NCBI GenBank assembly: GCA_947625335.1
Contig: CANQNY010000011.1
Location: 1 to 35,195, forward strand
Direction of reading: 5' to 3'
Length of the DNA: 35,195 bases
Origin: an uncultured Clostridia bacterium
GTDB lineage: Bacteria; Bacillota; Clostridia; Oscillospirales; Ruminococcaceae
The notes beneath the pieces were generated by a model. That model saw only the letters and a program-made list of their open reading frames with translations. It was not told the origin of the DNA and did not search any database. Below, piece by piece: positions 10,048 to 18,987 of this stretch. Made by a program: the position numbers and the translations under genes. Position 1 is the first letter of the stretch, and every line of letters starts with the position of its first letter.

Positions 10048-10530
10048 CTAAACCTGTCTGAACGCCTTCGCGGACGACTGCCCGCCCGTTACCTTCGCCG
10101 CGTTCTTGTCATATGTCTCGGGCTTGTCAAGTATCCCCGCCCGCGTGACAAAATCTTTCTGATTGTCAAGCTTTCTCTTTACAATCTCCGTCGTCTGGGC
10201 GTTGATTTCCGTAATCTTCGTCACAAGCTCCGACAACTGAGAACTTAGCATCTTCATCTTCGGACGAAATTCCTCGGGAGCCTCCTCGGCAAGCTCCGAC
10301 AGTTTCCTGTCTGAAATCCCAAGCCCCTTAAACAGTTCCTGCCGCTTTTCCTCAAGCGAACGGCTCTTCATAAGAAAAGCCTGCTCGTCATTGAGAGAAT
10401 TCGTAAGCCACTCAAGATCGTCCGTCAGAATGTGCGCGTGTTTCTTCATCAGGAAAATTGTAAGCTCCCTGTAAAAATCAACATCAATCTCCAGACACTT
10501 TACAACCGCGCTTGCAGTCGTCTTGTCCAT
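10048..10530 (-). CDS. flgN: Flagellar export chaperone FlgN
   Basis: 160 aa helical protein between flgM-like and flgK genes. Confidence 0.75.
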   Translation of the reverse strand: MDKTTASAVVKCLEIDVDFYRELTIFLMKKHAHILTDDLEWLTNSLNDEQAFLMKSRSLEEKRQELFKGLGISDRKLSELAEEAPEEFRPKMKMLSSQLSELVTKITEINAQTTEIVKRKLDNQKDFVTRAGILDKPETYDKNAAKVTGGQSSAKAFRQV

Positions 10531-10534
10531 AAAC

Positions 10535-10801
10535 TCACCCCATGAACATCATAGCCGCAATATCCGCGCCCGAAACACCCTGCTCTAACGCCTTTTGAGC
10601 GTCGCGGATCTCGGACAGGGACGCGTCGGAATTCGCCGCCTGCGCGATAGCCGATTTGGCTGCGGCGAGCGCGGTTTCAAACCCAAATTCAACCCTGTCT
10701 GTGTTGCTTTTAGCTGAAACGGCGGCACTCGTCTTCTTCGGAGCGGTCGTTTTAGCGGGCTTGTATGCGGAAATAACCCCGCCTATTCTTTTAATCTCCA
10801 T
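10535..10801 (-). CDS. flgM: Anti-sigma-28 factor FlgM-like
   Basis: 88 aa; SNTDRVEFGFETALAAAKSAIAQAA; first gene of the flgM-flgN-flgK order, preceded by a sigma-28 promoter. Confidence 0.7.
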   Translation of the reverse strand: MEIKRIGGVISAYKPAKTTAPKKTSAAVSAKSNTDRVEFGFETALAAAKSAIAQAANSDASLSEIRDAQKALEQGVSGADIAAMMFMG

Positions 10802-10852
10802 AGTGCTGCCTCCTTACGTTTTTGGAATGGGACATCATTGACCCTATAGTAT

Positions 10853-10879
10853 ATATCGGCACAAGTTTATAAAACTTTA
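10853..10879 (-). promoter_or_regulatory. Sigma-28 (sigma-D) promoter TAAA-N15-GCCGATAT upstream of flgM
   Basis: Minus strand TAAAGTTTTATAAACTTGTGCCGATAT; near-exact match to the flagellar sigma consensus TAAA-N15-GCCGATAA. Confidence 0.88.
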
Positions 10880-11086
10880 GCTATTTTCTCGCGAAAACGC
10901 AATAAAAATCACGAAAATTTGCACATTTTCAGCGCGTTACCACATTTAGAACCGCAGCCCGCTCCCCGCACAAAATATGCGCCGCAATTTTCCAAATTAT
11001 CCCATTAAGCGAGTGCCTGCCGCCGCCTGCCGGTGAGTTATTCTCCCCTAACTCCGTTCACGTTCCCTGAGTGGGGCAATGGGATT

Positions 11087-11135
11087 CCAAAGGGACATTG
11101 TCCCTTTGGCGGGGTTTAAGGGGCGGAGCCCCTTA
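11087..11135. repeat. Double-hairpin palindromic intergenic repeat (REP-like)
   Basis: ccaaagggac-att-gtccctttgg (10-bp stem) followed by taaggggc-gga-gcccctta (8-bp stem). Confidence 0.6.
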
Positions 11136-11179
11136 CCATGTCTTACTCCCTCAAAAAATTCCCTCAAAAATCCCTAATA

Positions 11180-11210
11180 AAACAAAACAAGGGGCGTGAA
11201 AACCCCTTGT
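11180..11210 (-). terminator. Terminator of the prepilin gene ending at 11224
   Basis: Minus strand ACAAGGGG-TTTTCACG-CCCCTTGT followed by TTTGTTTTATT. Confidence 0.8.
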
Positions 11211-11223
11211 AAAATTCTGTAAA

Positions 11224-12036
11224 TCAAACGAGCTTTGTTCCGACGCGCCCGACGAAGTTGTTGTTGGTCGAGTCCCATGCGGCGCAGGTGCCGCAAATTT
11301 CGCCGCTGCTGAGGACGTTGTCCGCGCCGAACACGAGGTTCGCGTTCTCGTAAGTGCTGCTTGCGCCCGAAGCAAGCGGCAACTCGTGTTTCGTGTACGC
11401 CGTGAACATAACCTTTACGGTGTCGGTGTCCTGCTTTGAAACAACTCCTCCGACCGCCGCCGCAGGTGCGGTGTAGCTTATTTTCGCGTAGTAAAACCCG
11501 TCTTGATAGTCAATTCTGCCCGCAAGCTCCGTTGCAAGCAGCTTTCCGAATTCCGTGTCAATGTTCGAGGCGCTCTTGCCGCAGAGCATAAACATTCCCG
11601 CTATGCCCCTATCTCGCGCGTATGCCGCAACATTCGTGTGCTGAATTTGCCCGTTTTTGGCAGTTATTTCCAAATACAAATCCGTCGACACGGGCATATC
11701 CCCCTTAACGGTCTGCGGGTCGAACGGGTAGTTTCCGTTAAGCGCGGGATAATAGCACATATACTTCATATTCGGGTCGTTGTCGGGGTCATATGTAATC
11801 TCGGTGTTCTCGGGGACATAGTACGGGAACAGTTTCGCCTCGTAAAGCGAATACTTCGTAAACACCGACTGCACCGCCGCGTAAAAATCGCGCGCAGTAG
11901 AGTTCGCCGCGCTTATCTGCCTTTCCCGCAGGTTGATGTTGGGCAAAATAATCGCCATCATAACGCCCAAAATCGCCAAAACGACAATAAGCTCTATAAG
12001 CGAAAAGCCCTTTTTCGACTGTAAATATTTTATCAT
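11224..12036 (-). CDS. Type IV prepilin-like protein
   Basis: MIKYLQSKKGFSLIELIVVLAILGVMMAIILPNI; GGAGG upstream of ATG at 12036 (ORF call extended too far 5'). Confidence 0.88.
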   Translation of the reverse strand: MIKYLQSKKGFSLIELIVVLAILGVMMAIILPNINLRERQISAANSTARDFYAAVQSVFTKYSLYEAKLFPYYVPENTEITYDPDNDPNMKYMCYYPALNGNYPFDPQTVKGDMPVSTDLYLEITAKNGQIQHTNVAAYARDRGIAGMFMLCGKSASNIDTEFGKLLATELAGRIDYQDGFYYAKISYTAPAAAVGGVVSKQDTDTVKVMFTAYTKHELPLASGASSTYENANLVFGADNVLSSGEICGTCAAWDSTNNNFVGRVGTKLV

Positions 12037-12059
12037 AATAACCTCCGAAACCAAAGCTC

Positions 12060-12095
12060 TTGTTTGTGCGCGGTGAACCCGCGGCGCACAAACAA
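12060..12095 (-). other. Perfect 12-bp intercistronic hairpin between two prepilin genes
   Basis: ttgtttgtgcgc - ggtgaacccgcg - gcgcacaaacaa. Confidence 0.8.
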
Positions 12096-12189
12096 AACCT
12101 CTGTAAACAAAAATATACACATAATTCCCCGGCGACAAAATGCCGCCGAGGAATATTGTGTCAAAATGCTTTCAAGCTACGCCGAAATA

Positions 12190-12822
12190 TCAGGTAGATG
12201 ATGCGTAAGCAAGTGCAGGATAAGTGCCAAGGATTTCACCGTCGGTGGTGATACCGATCTGGTTGTCCTTAGCGCCGCTCCAAGCGTAAGTACCGTTGGT
12301 GAAGTCATCAGGCTCAGGAATAGTACCGGGCATAGGCTGACCTGCATAATAAACAACGCCGGTAACCTGACCATTGGTCATGTAGATTGTAGCAGCAGCG
12401 TCTTTAAAGGTGTACTGGTCAACGATCTGCTCAGCAAGAGCATCAGAAAAGTCATTTGTACCATGAGTAACCTTGGAGTTAAGGGTACCGGGAAGAGAGT
12501 ATGCAGCTGCAGCATTGGTAAGCGAAGACTCAGGAATCTCAACCTTAACAGTACCCGCAGTTACTGTAACCTTCCATGTTTCAGCAGTCGTGGTTCTCTT
12601 AACGGAATAGCCATTAGTCTCCATGCTGGAAACGAACTGAGTAACCGTGTCCTTGATACCGGACGCGGTAGAGTTAGCGGAAGTAACTCTGGACTTGGTA
12701 ACCATACCCATCATGGTGGGCACGAGGATAGCGGCAAGTACGCCGATAATCGCGATAACAACGATCAACTCAACCAGCGTAAAGCCTTTTTTAGCCTTGA
12801 GGGCTTGCAGTTTCTTTACCAT
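12190..12822 (-). CDS. Type IV prepilin (probable major pilin)
   Basis: MVKKLQALKAKKGFTLVELIVVIAIIGVLAAILVPTMMG; AGGAGG before ATG at 12822; own promoter and long leader. Confidence 0.92.
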   Translation of the reverse strand: MVKKLQALKAKKGFTLVELIVVIAIIGVLAAILVPTMMGMVTKSRVTSANSTASGIKDTVTQFVSSMETNGYSVKRTTTAETWKVTVTAGTVKVEIPESSLTNAAAAYSLPGTLNSKVTHGTNDFSDALAEQIVDQYTFKDAAATIYMTNGQVTGVVYYAGQPMPGTIPEPDDFTNGTYAWSGAKDNQIGITTDGEILGTYPALAYASST

Positions 12823-13112
12823 AGTAAAGACCTCCTTAATAGAAAAAAATTGTTTATGTATAACCCCGGCGGGGTTATATCCAGCTTTGTGAAACGACGG
12901 CAAAGCCGCGATACAGCCGCGCCGTACCGCGCTTACGGGAACTGCGGTTCCATAATGACCGCCGCCGCGCCCCGGCGGAGCGCATACGCCCGAGAAAAAT
13001 CATCGTTTCGAGTTTCAGTTTTTCCATTATGTGGAATTATTCAATTGTCAAAGATTAGAGGAATTTCGGGTGTGTAAACGTTTACTTTCCTTACTCCCCC
13101 TCTGTAATCACT

Positions 13113-13141
13113 ATTATATACAATTCCGACCGAAAAGTCAA
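13113..13141 (-). promoter_or_regulatory. Sigma-70/A promoter for the prepilin gene: TTGACT-N17-TATAAT
   Basis: Minus strand TTGACTTTTCGGTCGGAATTGTATATAAT. Confidence 0.85.
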
Positions 13142-13272
13142 GTGTTTTTTTGAATTTTTTTCCTCAAAACCGCAACTTTGTGAAATAGTTTTTAATTTTG
13201 TGGAATACTTTTGTCTATTTTGACTATAAAAATGACCGTTTTTGCTATGTAAATGCCGATTTGTTACAGCGG

Positions 13273-13929
13273 TTACTCGTCAACTCCCGCGACCGCGGGC
13301 GAAGTCCCGATTATATAGCCGTTTTGAGTTATCCCGACGACATCGCTCCACGCATACGACGTGGGGGCGCGCCCGTCTGCGGGCAGGGGGTATTCCGAGT
13401 CCGCAAGAGCCGTGTCCGTGTCGGAGCAGTACACAACATAGGTGCATTTCGCGCCGTACATGGTTATCGAAATAAACGCACTTGAAACATTCGTGAATTG
13501 ATCGGACAGCTGCGCCAAAAGCAGCACATCGCCGCGGGTCTCGCCCGAAGTGTCCTGCCCCGTCGAGAAAGTCCCGCCGCTGCTCCAGCTTATTTCGGGA
13601 TTTTCGCCGCTCGTAAGGCTTGCCGCGTCAAGCGAAACGCATTTCCAGACGGGTCTGCCGCTGTCCTTTGACACGGTAATTTTTATCGTGCAAGCCGTGT
13701 TTGGTTTAACGCCCCAACCGTTAGCGTCCGCCTGCACAAAGAAAGCCTCCGCGCACCGCCCGACAGCCGCGGCGGTGCTGTTTGCCGAGGAAACGCGGGC
13801 TTTTGCCACCATTCCGAGCATAATCGGCGTGAGAATAGCCGCAAGCACGCCGATTATCGCGATAACTACAATAAGCTCGACCAAAGTAAATCCGTGTCTC
13901 TCTTTGAGAACCCGTATTCGCCGTATCAC
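13273..13929 (-). CDS. Type IV prepilin
   Basis: MIRRIRVLKERHGFTLVELIVVIAIIGVLAAILTPIMLGMVAKARVSSANSTAAA. Confidence 0.92.
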   Translation of the reverse strand: MIRRIRVLKERHGFTLVELIVVIAIIGVLAAILTPIMLGMVAKARVSSANSTAAAVGRCAEAFFVQADANGWGVKPNTACTIKITVSKDSGRPVWKCVSLDAASLTSGENPEISWSSGGTFSTGQDTSGETRGDVLLLAQLSDQFTNVSSAFISITMYGAKCTYVVYCSDTDTALADSEYPLPADGRAPTSYAWSDVVGITQNGYIIGTSPAVAGVDE

Positions 13930-13952
13930 GGATAATTCCCCTTTCTAAAAGC

Positions 13953-15038
13953 TTAATCTCCCATTTCGAGGAAACGTCTGTACTCGTTTACGTCCTGGCA
14001 GCGTTCGCGCGCAACGGCGTCGTTTACCTTTCCCATACGCACAAGCCGCGCGAGATCCTGGTCAAGCGTAAACATTCCGTTTTTCTTACCCGTAGCGATA
14101 GTAGAACCTATCTGGTAGGTCTTATCCTCGCGTATCTGCGAGCGAATAGCGTCCGTTGCCGCCATAACTTCCAGCGCGGCGCAGCGTCCCTTTCCGTCCG
14201 CTGTCGGCACAAGCGTCTGGGAAATAATCCCGACGATAGAGCCCGCAAGCTGCGAACGGATCTGACCCTTTGCGTGAGGCGGGTAAACGCCCATTATACG
14301 GTCGATGGTGTCCTTCGCGGAGATTGTATGCAACGTCGACAGCACCAAGTGACCCGTTTCAGCGGCGGTTACAGCCGCGTCAATCGTCTCGAAGTCACGC
14401 ATTTCTCCCACGAGTATAACGTCGGGGTCTTCACGGAGAGCTGCTCTCAGCGACCCCGCAAAGCTGTCAACGTCCTGACCTATCTCGCGCTGGTTTACCA
14501 TTGCCTGTTTATGCGTGTGAACATACTCAATCGGGTCTTCGATTGTAATAATATGGCAGTTTTTCTGGCGGTTTATATGGTCAACCATAGCCGCAAGAGT
14601 TGTCGACTTACCGGAACCCGTAGGACCGGTAACAAGAACCAGTCCGCGCGGGTGCATAGCGAATTCTCCGAGCGTAGCGGGAAGATTGAGGTCTGCAAGC
14701 GTAGGAATATCATCTCTCAGCAGACGAATTGCCACAGCGTGATAACCGCGCTGTCTGTAGACGTTAACTCTGTGACGGTAGCCCGTCGCGCTGGTGTATG
14801 AAAAGTCCGTATCAAGACCCTTTGAAATCTGATTTTTATGCTTTATGGAAGTAATCTGGTTAATGATATTAACGATTATCGGCTCGGTGCAGTCGGGGTA
14901 ACCCGAAAGCTTTCTTATCGCGCTGTGAAGTCGCACAATAGGGGGCAGACCCGCCGTAAAATGCACGTCGGAACAGCCCAGATCGCGTGCCTCGTCAAGT
15001 ATTCTGTTGATGTCCATAATATTATTTGTATGTTCCAC
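13953..15038 (-). CDS. pilT: Type IV pilus retraction ATPase PilT
   Basis: GLVLVTGPTGSGKSTTLAAMVDHIN Walker A, AALREDPDVILVGEMRD Walker B, TGHLVLSTLHT. Confidence 0.96.
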   Translation of the reverse strand: MEHTNNIMDINRILDEARDLGCSDVHFTAGLPPIVRLHSAIRKLSGYPDCTEPIIVNIINQITSIKHKNQISKGLDTDFSYTSATGYRHRVNVYRQRGYHAVAIRLLRDDIPTLADLNLPATLGEFAMHPRGLVLVTGPTGSGKSTTLAAMVDHINRQKNCHIITIEDPIEYVHTHKQAMVNQREIGQDVDSFAGSLRAALREDPDVILVGEMRDFETIDAAVTAAETGHLVLSTLHTISAKDTIDRIMGVYPPHAKGQIRSQLAGSIVGIISQTLVPTADGKGRCAALEVMAATDAIRSQIREDKTYQIGSTIATGKKNGMFTLDQDLARLVRMGKVNDAVARERCQDVNEYRRFLEMGD

Positions 15039-15061
15039 TTTGAATTCTCCTTTACTCGTTA

Positions 15062-16777
15062 TCAGACGGTGTAAGTCGCCTTAACCAGTTCGTCCATTGA
15101 AGTCTTTCCCGCCATTACCATTTTGGTAACGTTGTCGCGCAGCAGCAGCGTGCCGTTTTTAGTAGCCTGAGCGCCGATTTCCTCGGCAGTCGCGCCCCGC
15201 GAAATAAGCTCTTTTATATCGGGCGTGGTAACGATTATCTCGTGAATTGCGGTACGTCCCGAATAACCCGCTCCGTGGCAGGCTCTGCACCCGCCGGGGT
15301 GAGGTCTGTATATCTCGATGGGTTCTGTGCGGTTCATAAGTTTAAGTTCCTCGGGGTCGGTCAGCATAAACTTTTCCTTGCACTCCTTGCAAAGCAGTTT
15401 TACAAGTCGCTGTGCGATTATCCCGACAAGCGAAGTTGCAACCATGTAAGGAGCTACTCCCATATCCACCAGACGGACGATAGTCGACGCCGCGTCGTTG
15501 GTATGAAGCGTCGACAGCACGAAGTGTCCCGTGATAGCCGCGCGGATTGCGATGTCGGCGGTCTCGCCGTCACGAATTTCTCCGACCATTATAATGTCCG
15601 GGTCCTGACGAAGTATCGAACGCAGCGCCGCCGCAAAAGTCATACCCGCTTTATCGTTTATCTGGCACTGGTTTATGCCGTCGATTTTCTTTTCGACAGG
15701 GTCCTCAACCGTAACTATATTTACATTCGGCTGGGAAAGCTCGCCGAGAGTCGCGTAAAGCGTCGTGGATTTACCTGAACCCGTAGGTCCCGTAACCAGC
15801 ATAACTCCGTTCGGGCAGCGGATTATCTGCTTGAACATCTGGTAGTTATAATCCGTCATACCGAGGTCTGTTATCTTACGGGTCTTATCATCGGCGGTGG
15901 AAAGCAAACGTATAACGCACTTTTCGCCGTAAACGCAAGGTATCGTCGACACACGCATATCCAAATTCACGCCGTCAATGCGCGTTCCGAAACGTCCGTC
16001 AAGCGGAATTCTGCGCTCGGCAATGTTCATTCCGCCGAGGATCTTTATACGGGTGATTATGGAGTTGTGGAACGAAGGCGGGATTTTCATATCCTGCTCG
16101 ACAAGCTCGCCGTCGATACGAAAGCGAATTCTCGTCCTGTCCTTAAACGCCTCAATATGAATATCCGTAACCTTCATTCTGAAAGCGGTTTCAACCATCA
16201 TATTAACAAGCTTTACAATAGGCGCGTTATCTATACGTCCCTCGGACTCCGCCTGCGCGAGATCCTGTGCAATATCGCCGCCCTTGTCAGCCTCGCTTTC
16301 AAGCTCGGACACCGTGCTGTCCATTGCCTGCGACGAGTAGAACTTGTTTATAGCCGCCTCTATCTGCGTTTTTGTGGAGATCTGCGGCACGATTTCCATG
16401 CCAGTGATAACTTTCAGATCCTCAAAAATGTAGAAGTTTACGGGGTCGTTTGTCGCGACCATAAGGCGGTTGTGGTTGACTGAAAACGCAAAAACCGTCT
16501 TCTCCTTCGCGATATTCTCTGGGATTTTTCCGACTGCGGCGGTGTCCACTTTTACGGAGGACAAGTCCACAAACGGCACTTTCAGTCGTATGGCAAGCGC
16601 CTGCGCGAGCTGCGTCTCCGACACAAGCCCCATTTCCAGCATAACGTCGCCCAGCATCTTTCCGCCGCTTGCCTTCTGCTTGCTAAGCGCGTCTTGGAGC
16701 TGTTTCTCGCTGATAAATCCGCTGTTTACGAGAATTTCACCAATAGGTAAGTTTTTGACCGGTCCCGGCATGTGCAA
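15062..16777 (-). CDS. pilB: Type IV pilus assembly ATPase PilB (GspE family)
   Basis: N-terminal MshEN-like domain, GVMLVTGPTGSGKSTTLYATL, LRSILRQDPDIIMVGEIRD, CKECKE and CRACHGAGYSGR zinc motif. Confidence 0.96.
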   Translation of the reverse strand: MHMPGPVKNLPIGEILVNSGFISEKQLQDALSKQKASGGKMLGDVMLEMGLVSETQLAQALAIRLKVPFVDLSSVKVDTAAVGKIPENIAKEKTVFAFSVNHNRLMVATNDPVNFYIFEDLKVITGMEIVPQISTKTQIEAAINKFYSSQAMDSTVSELESEADKGGDIAQDLAQAESEGRIDNAPIVKLVNMMVETAFRMKVTDIHIEAFKDRTRIRFRIDGELVEQDMKIPPSFHNSIITRIKILGGMNIAERRIPLDGRFGTRIDGVNLDMRVSTIPCVYGEKCVIRLLSTADDKTRKITDLGMTDYNYQMFKQIIRCPNGVMLVTGPTGSGKSTTLYATLGELSQPNVNIVTVEDPVEKKIDGINQCQINDKAGMTFAAALRSILRQDPDIIMVGEIRDGETADIAIRAAITGHFVLSTLHTNDAASTIVRLVDMGVAPYMVATSLVGIIAQRLVKLLCKECKEKFMLTDPEELKLMNRTEPIEIYRPHPGGCRACHGAGYSGRTAIHEIIVTTPDIKELISRGATAEEIGAQATKNGTLLLRDNVTKMVMAGKTSMDELVKATYTV

Positions 16778-16840
16778 TTCTTCCTTTCGGGTAAACTTTG
16801 GTTTGCTTTCCGAAAATTTGGAAACTTTTCGATATTTCCC

Positions 16841-16869
16841 TTGAAAAATCTTCGGATTTATGTTAAAAT
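16841..16869 (+). promoter_or_regulatory. Sigma-70/A promoter for pilD: TTGAAA-N17-TAAAAT
   Basis: ttgaaaaatcttcggatttatgttaaaat, about 30 nt before the pilD ATG. Confidence 0.8.
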
Positions 16870-16898
16870 AGAGTTAATCTATTTTAAGGAGTGATTTT

Positions 16899-17945
16899 AT
16901 GCCCATAAACCTCACAATGCACATCTTCTATGCGGTGATAGCATTTATTTTCGGCTCTGTAATCGGCAGCTTTTTAAACGTCGTTATACTCCGCACGCCG
17001 CTTAAACAGTCGATAATCACCGAACCGTCGCATTGTTTTTCCTGCGGTCACAGGCTTGCGTGGTACGATATGTTCCCGATTTTCAGCTGGATCTTCCTTC
17101 GCGGGCGCTGCCGCTACTGCAAAGCGAAAATCTCCCCGCGCTATATGATAATCGAGGCAATAACCGCCGTGGCGTACTGTCTGGCGTACCTGCGTTTCGG
17201 GCTTAGCTTGGAGCTTGCGTACTCCGCGGTGCTTTTCGCGGTGCTGATTGTATTGTCGGGAATTGACATCGACCACTTTGAAATTCCCTACTGGTGCAGC
17301 ATAACGGTAGCCGTTCTGGGAATTTCGGCAATTTTCGTATTCCCCGAAACTCCGTGGCACGAACGCCTTATTTCCGCGGGAATAGTGATAGTCCTTTTCG
17401 GCATCCTCGTCCTTGTCGGAGGAATGGGCGGCGGCGACCTTCAGCTTATGGCAGGAGCGTCGCTGCTGCTTGGATATAAGGTTTTTGCCGCGCTGTTTAT
17501 CGGAATTTTCTTCGGAGCGATTTACGGAGCTGTCAAAAAACTCCGCGACAAAAAGCACGAAAAGGAAATTTCCGAAAAAATTCACGAACTTGTCAATATA
17601 TGGTATAAAAATCAACTTGACCAAAACGTCGGTTTTGTAACCGAGGGTCACGAAGACATAATTGTCGGAAGTATAAGTGACGGAAATCCCGACATTGAGT
17701 GGGAATTCCTCGAAGAAAAGGTCTGGAAAGGTTTGCCCGATAAGGCAGCTTTGAGCCGTTCTCTTCGTGATAATATCTCGGACGAGCGCGAGGGCGGATT
17801 TAGAATTTATATCCGCGGAGACGAAATAAAGAAAGTCAAATATTCACGCCGAATGGTTTTCGGACCGTTTCTCGCGGTCGGAATAGCTGCGGCGTGGCTC
17901 GTCGGAATTTTTATAATAGCTTGGTATATGAGCCTTTTTCATTAA
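16899..17945 (+). CDS. pilD: Prepilin peptidase (A24 family) PilD with a large C-proximal insertion
   Basis: FGSVIGSFLNVVILRTP, CFSCGH...CRYC tetracysteine motif, GIDIDHFEIP and GGGDLQLM catalytic Asp motifs. Confidence 0.95.
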   Translation: MPINLTMHIFYAVIAFIFGSVIGSFLNVVILRTPLKQSIITEPSHCFSCGHRLAWYDMFPIFSWIFLRGRCRYCKAKISPRYMIIEAITAVAYCLAYLRFGLSLELAYSAVLFAVLIVLSGIDIDHFEIPYWCSITVAVLGISAIFVFPETPWHERLISAGIVIVLFGILVLVGGMGGGDLQLMAGASLLLGYKVFAALFIGIFFGAIYGAVKKLRDKKHEKEISEKIHELVNIWYKNQLDQNVGFVTEGHEDIIVGSISDGNPDIEWEFLEEKVWKGLPDKAALSRSLRDNISDEREGGFRIYIRGDEIKKVKYSRRMVFGPFLAVGIAAAWLVGIFIIAWYMSLFH

Positions 17946-17967
17946 GGAAATAAATTTTAAAACTTTT

Positions 17968-17996
17968 CGGGGCGAGCTTGTCGCCCCGATTGTTTT
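17968..17996 (+). terminator. Rho-independent terminator of pilD
   Basis: cggggcga-gcttg-tcgccccg followed by attgtttt. Confidence 0.85.
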
Positions 17997-18010
17997 ACAT
18001 ATTTTGCCGC

Positions 18011-18970
18011 TTACGGCGCAGCGGGCGTTGTTGAAGTCATAAGCTTACGCGCAATGTAATAAACGTAGGTGTCGGGGTAGAAGTACATTTGCCCGTTTTC
18101 ATCGGTGTAGACACTCGATATGCCGCTTTCCAACCTGGCATCCGTGTAGTTGTGCGCCTGAATATCGGGCTGGAGCCTGTAGGTCGGGTCTTCAAGCTTG
18201 ATGTTCCCGAGGTCAACATAACTCGTTCCCGAGAAAGTAAGGAACGTGCTTTCTCTGGTCTCATCAATGATGTTGTAGCACCCGTTGGTAAGATAAATAT
18301 CGGTCGTGACTTTTAACCCGTTTGCAAGCTTAACCTCGTCAGCGGGGGTCTGGTCCTCGGGATTTCCGTCGTCGTCCAGCAGCTGGTACTGTGTGTTGTA
18401 GTTCTCAAACGTTATCACGGGGTAAAGCCCGTCGTAAAAGCAACTCTCGAAAACAGGCTTTGTTTTCGTAAAATCAAGAGCGCAGTTTGTCTGGTTTACA
18501 TACTCGTTTGTGAGAACGAGCTTTTTCTGCGAAGTTTTCGGGTCGTCCAGCCAGCGAACTCCAAGACACCTTATTTCATAGACGTTTTTGTCCATCGTAT
18601 TCAAAGTGTCTATCATATCCTGAAGACCCTCGTCGTTGTGGTCGGGATAATCCGAGCCGGAGTACTTAAGCGACGCAAGATATATGCTTGACCCTGCGCT
18701 TGCAGTCGCATCATTGGGAACAGCTCCCGAAAACGTCTGAACATAGGTTGCATATCTCAAAGAACTCATAACATAGTTATGAATTGCCTCTTCAAGCAGC
18801 ACCGCGCGGGCGTTTTGTTCCTTTTCGCGGACGCTGTTCATAACGGGCGTTGCAAACCCGATAACGCCGATTATAAGAATACCCAACAGCGCGCTTGCCA
18901 CAATGACCTCGACAAGGGTGAAACCGCTTTTGTTACGCCAGCGACGCAGGCGTTTTAGAATTTTCGGCAT
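18011..18970 (-). CDS. Minor pilin-like protein with prepilin N-terminal methylation motif
   Basis: RRWRNKSGFTLVEVIVASALLGILIIGVIGFA. Confidence 0.85.
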   Translation of the reverse strand: MPKILKRLRRWRNKSGFTLVEVIVASALLGILIIGVIGFATPVMNSVREKEQNARAVLLEEAIHNYVMSSLRYATYVQTFSGAVPNDATASAGSSIYLASLKYSGSDYPDHNDEGLQDMIDTLNTMDKNVYEIRCLGVRWLDDPKTSQKKLVLTNEYVNQTNCALDFTKTKPVFESCFYDGLYPVITFENYNTQYQLLDDDGNPEDQTPADEVKLANGLKVTTDIYLTNGCYNIIDETRESTFLTFSGTSYVDLGNIKLEDPTYRLQPDIQAHNYTDARLESGISSVYTDENGQMYFYPDTYVYYIARKLMTSTTPAAP

Positions 18971-18987
18971 TTTTCCACCTCCGCGAA

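Noticed and set aside
12774-12984. Arg-rich mini-ORF MIFLGRMRSAGARRRSLWNRSSRKRGTARLYRGFAVVSQSWI in the pilin leader
   Set aside because: No Shine-Dalgarno and the composition reflects a GC-rich folded RNA; treated as leader structure, not coding
12860-13060. c-di-GMP riboswitch (GEMM-I or class II) upstream of the pilin
   Set aside because: Could not find the conserved core motifs on the transcribed strand; kept only as a testable idea in the leader finding
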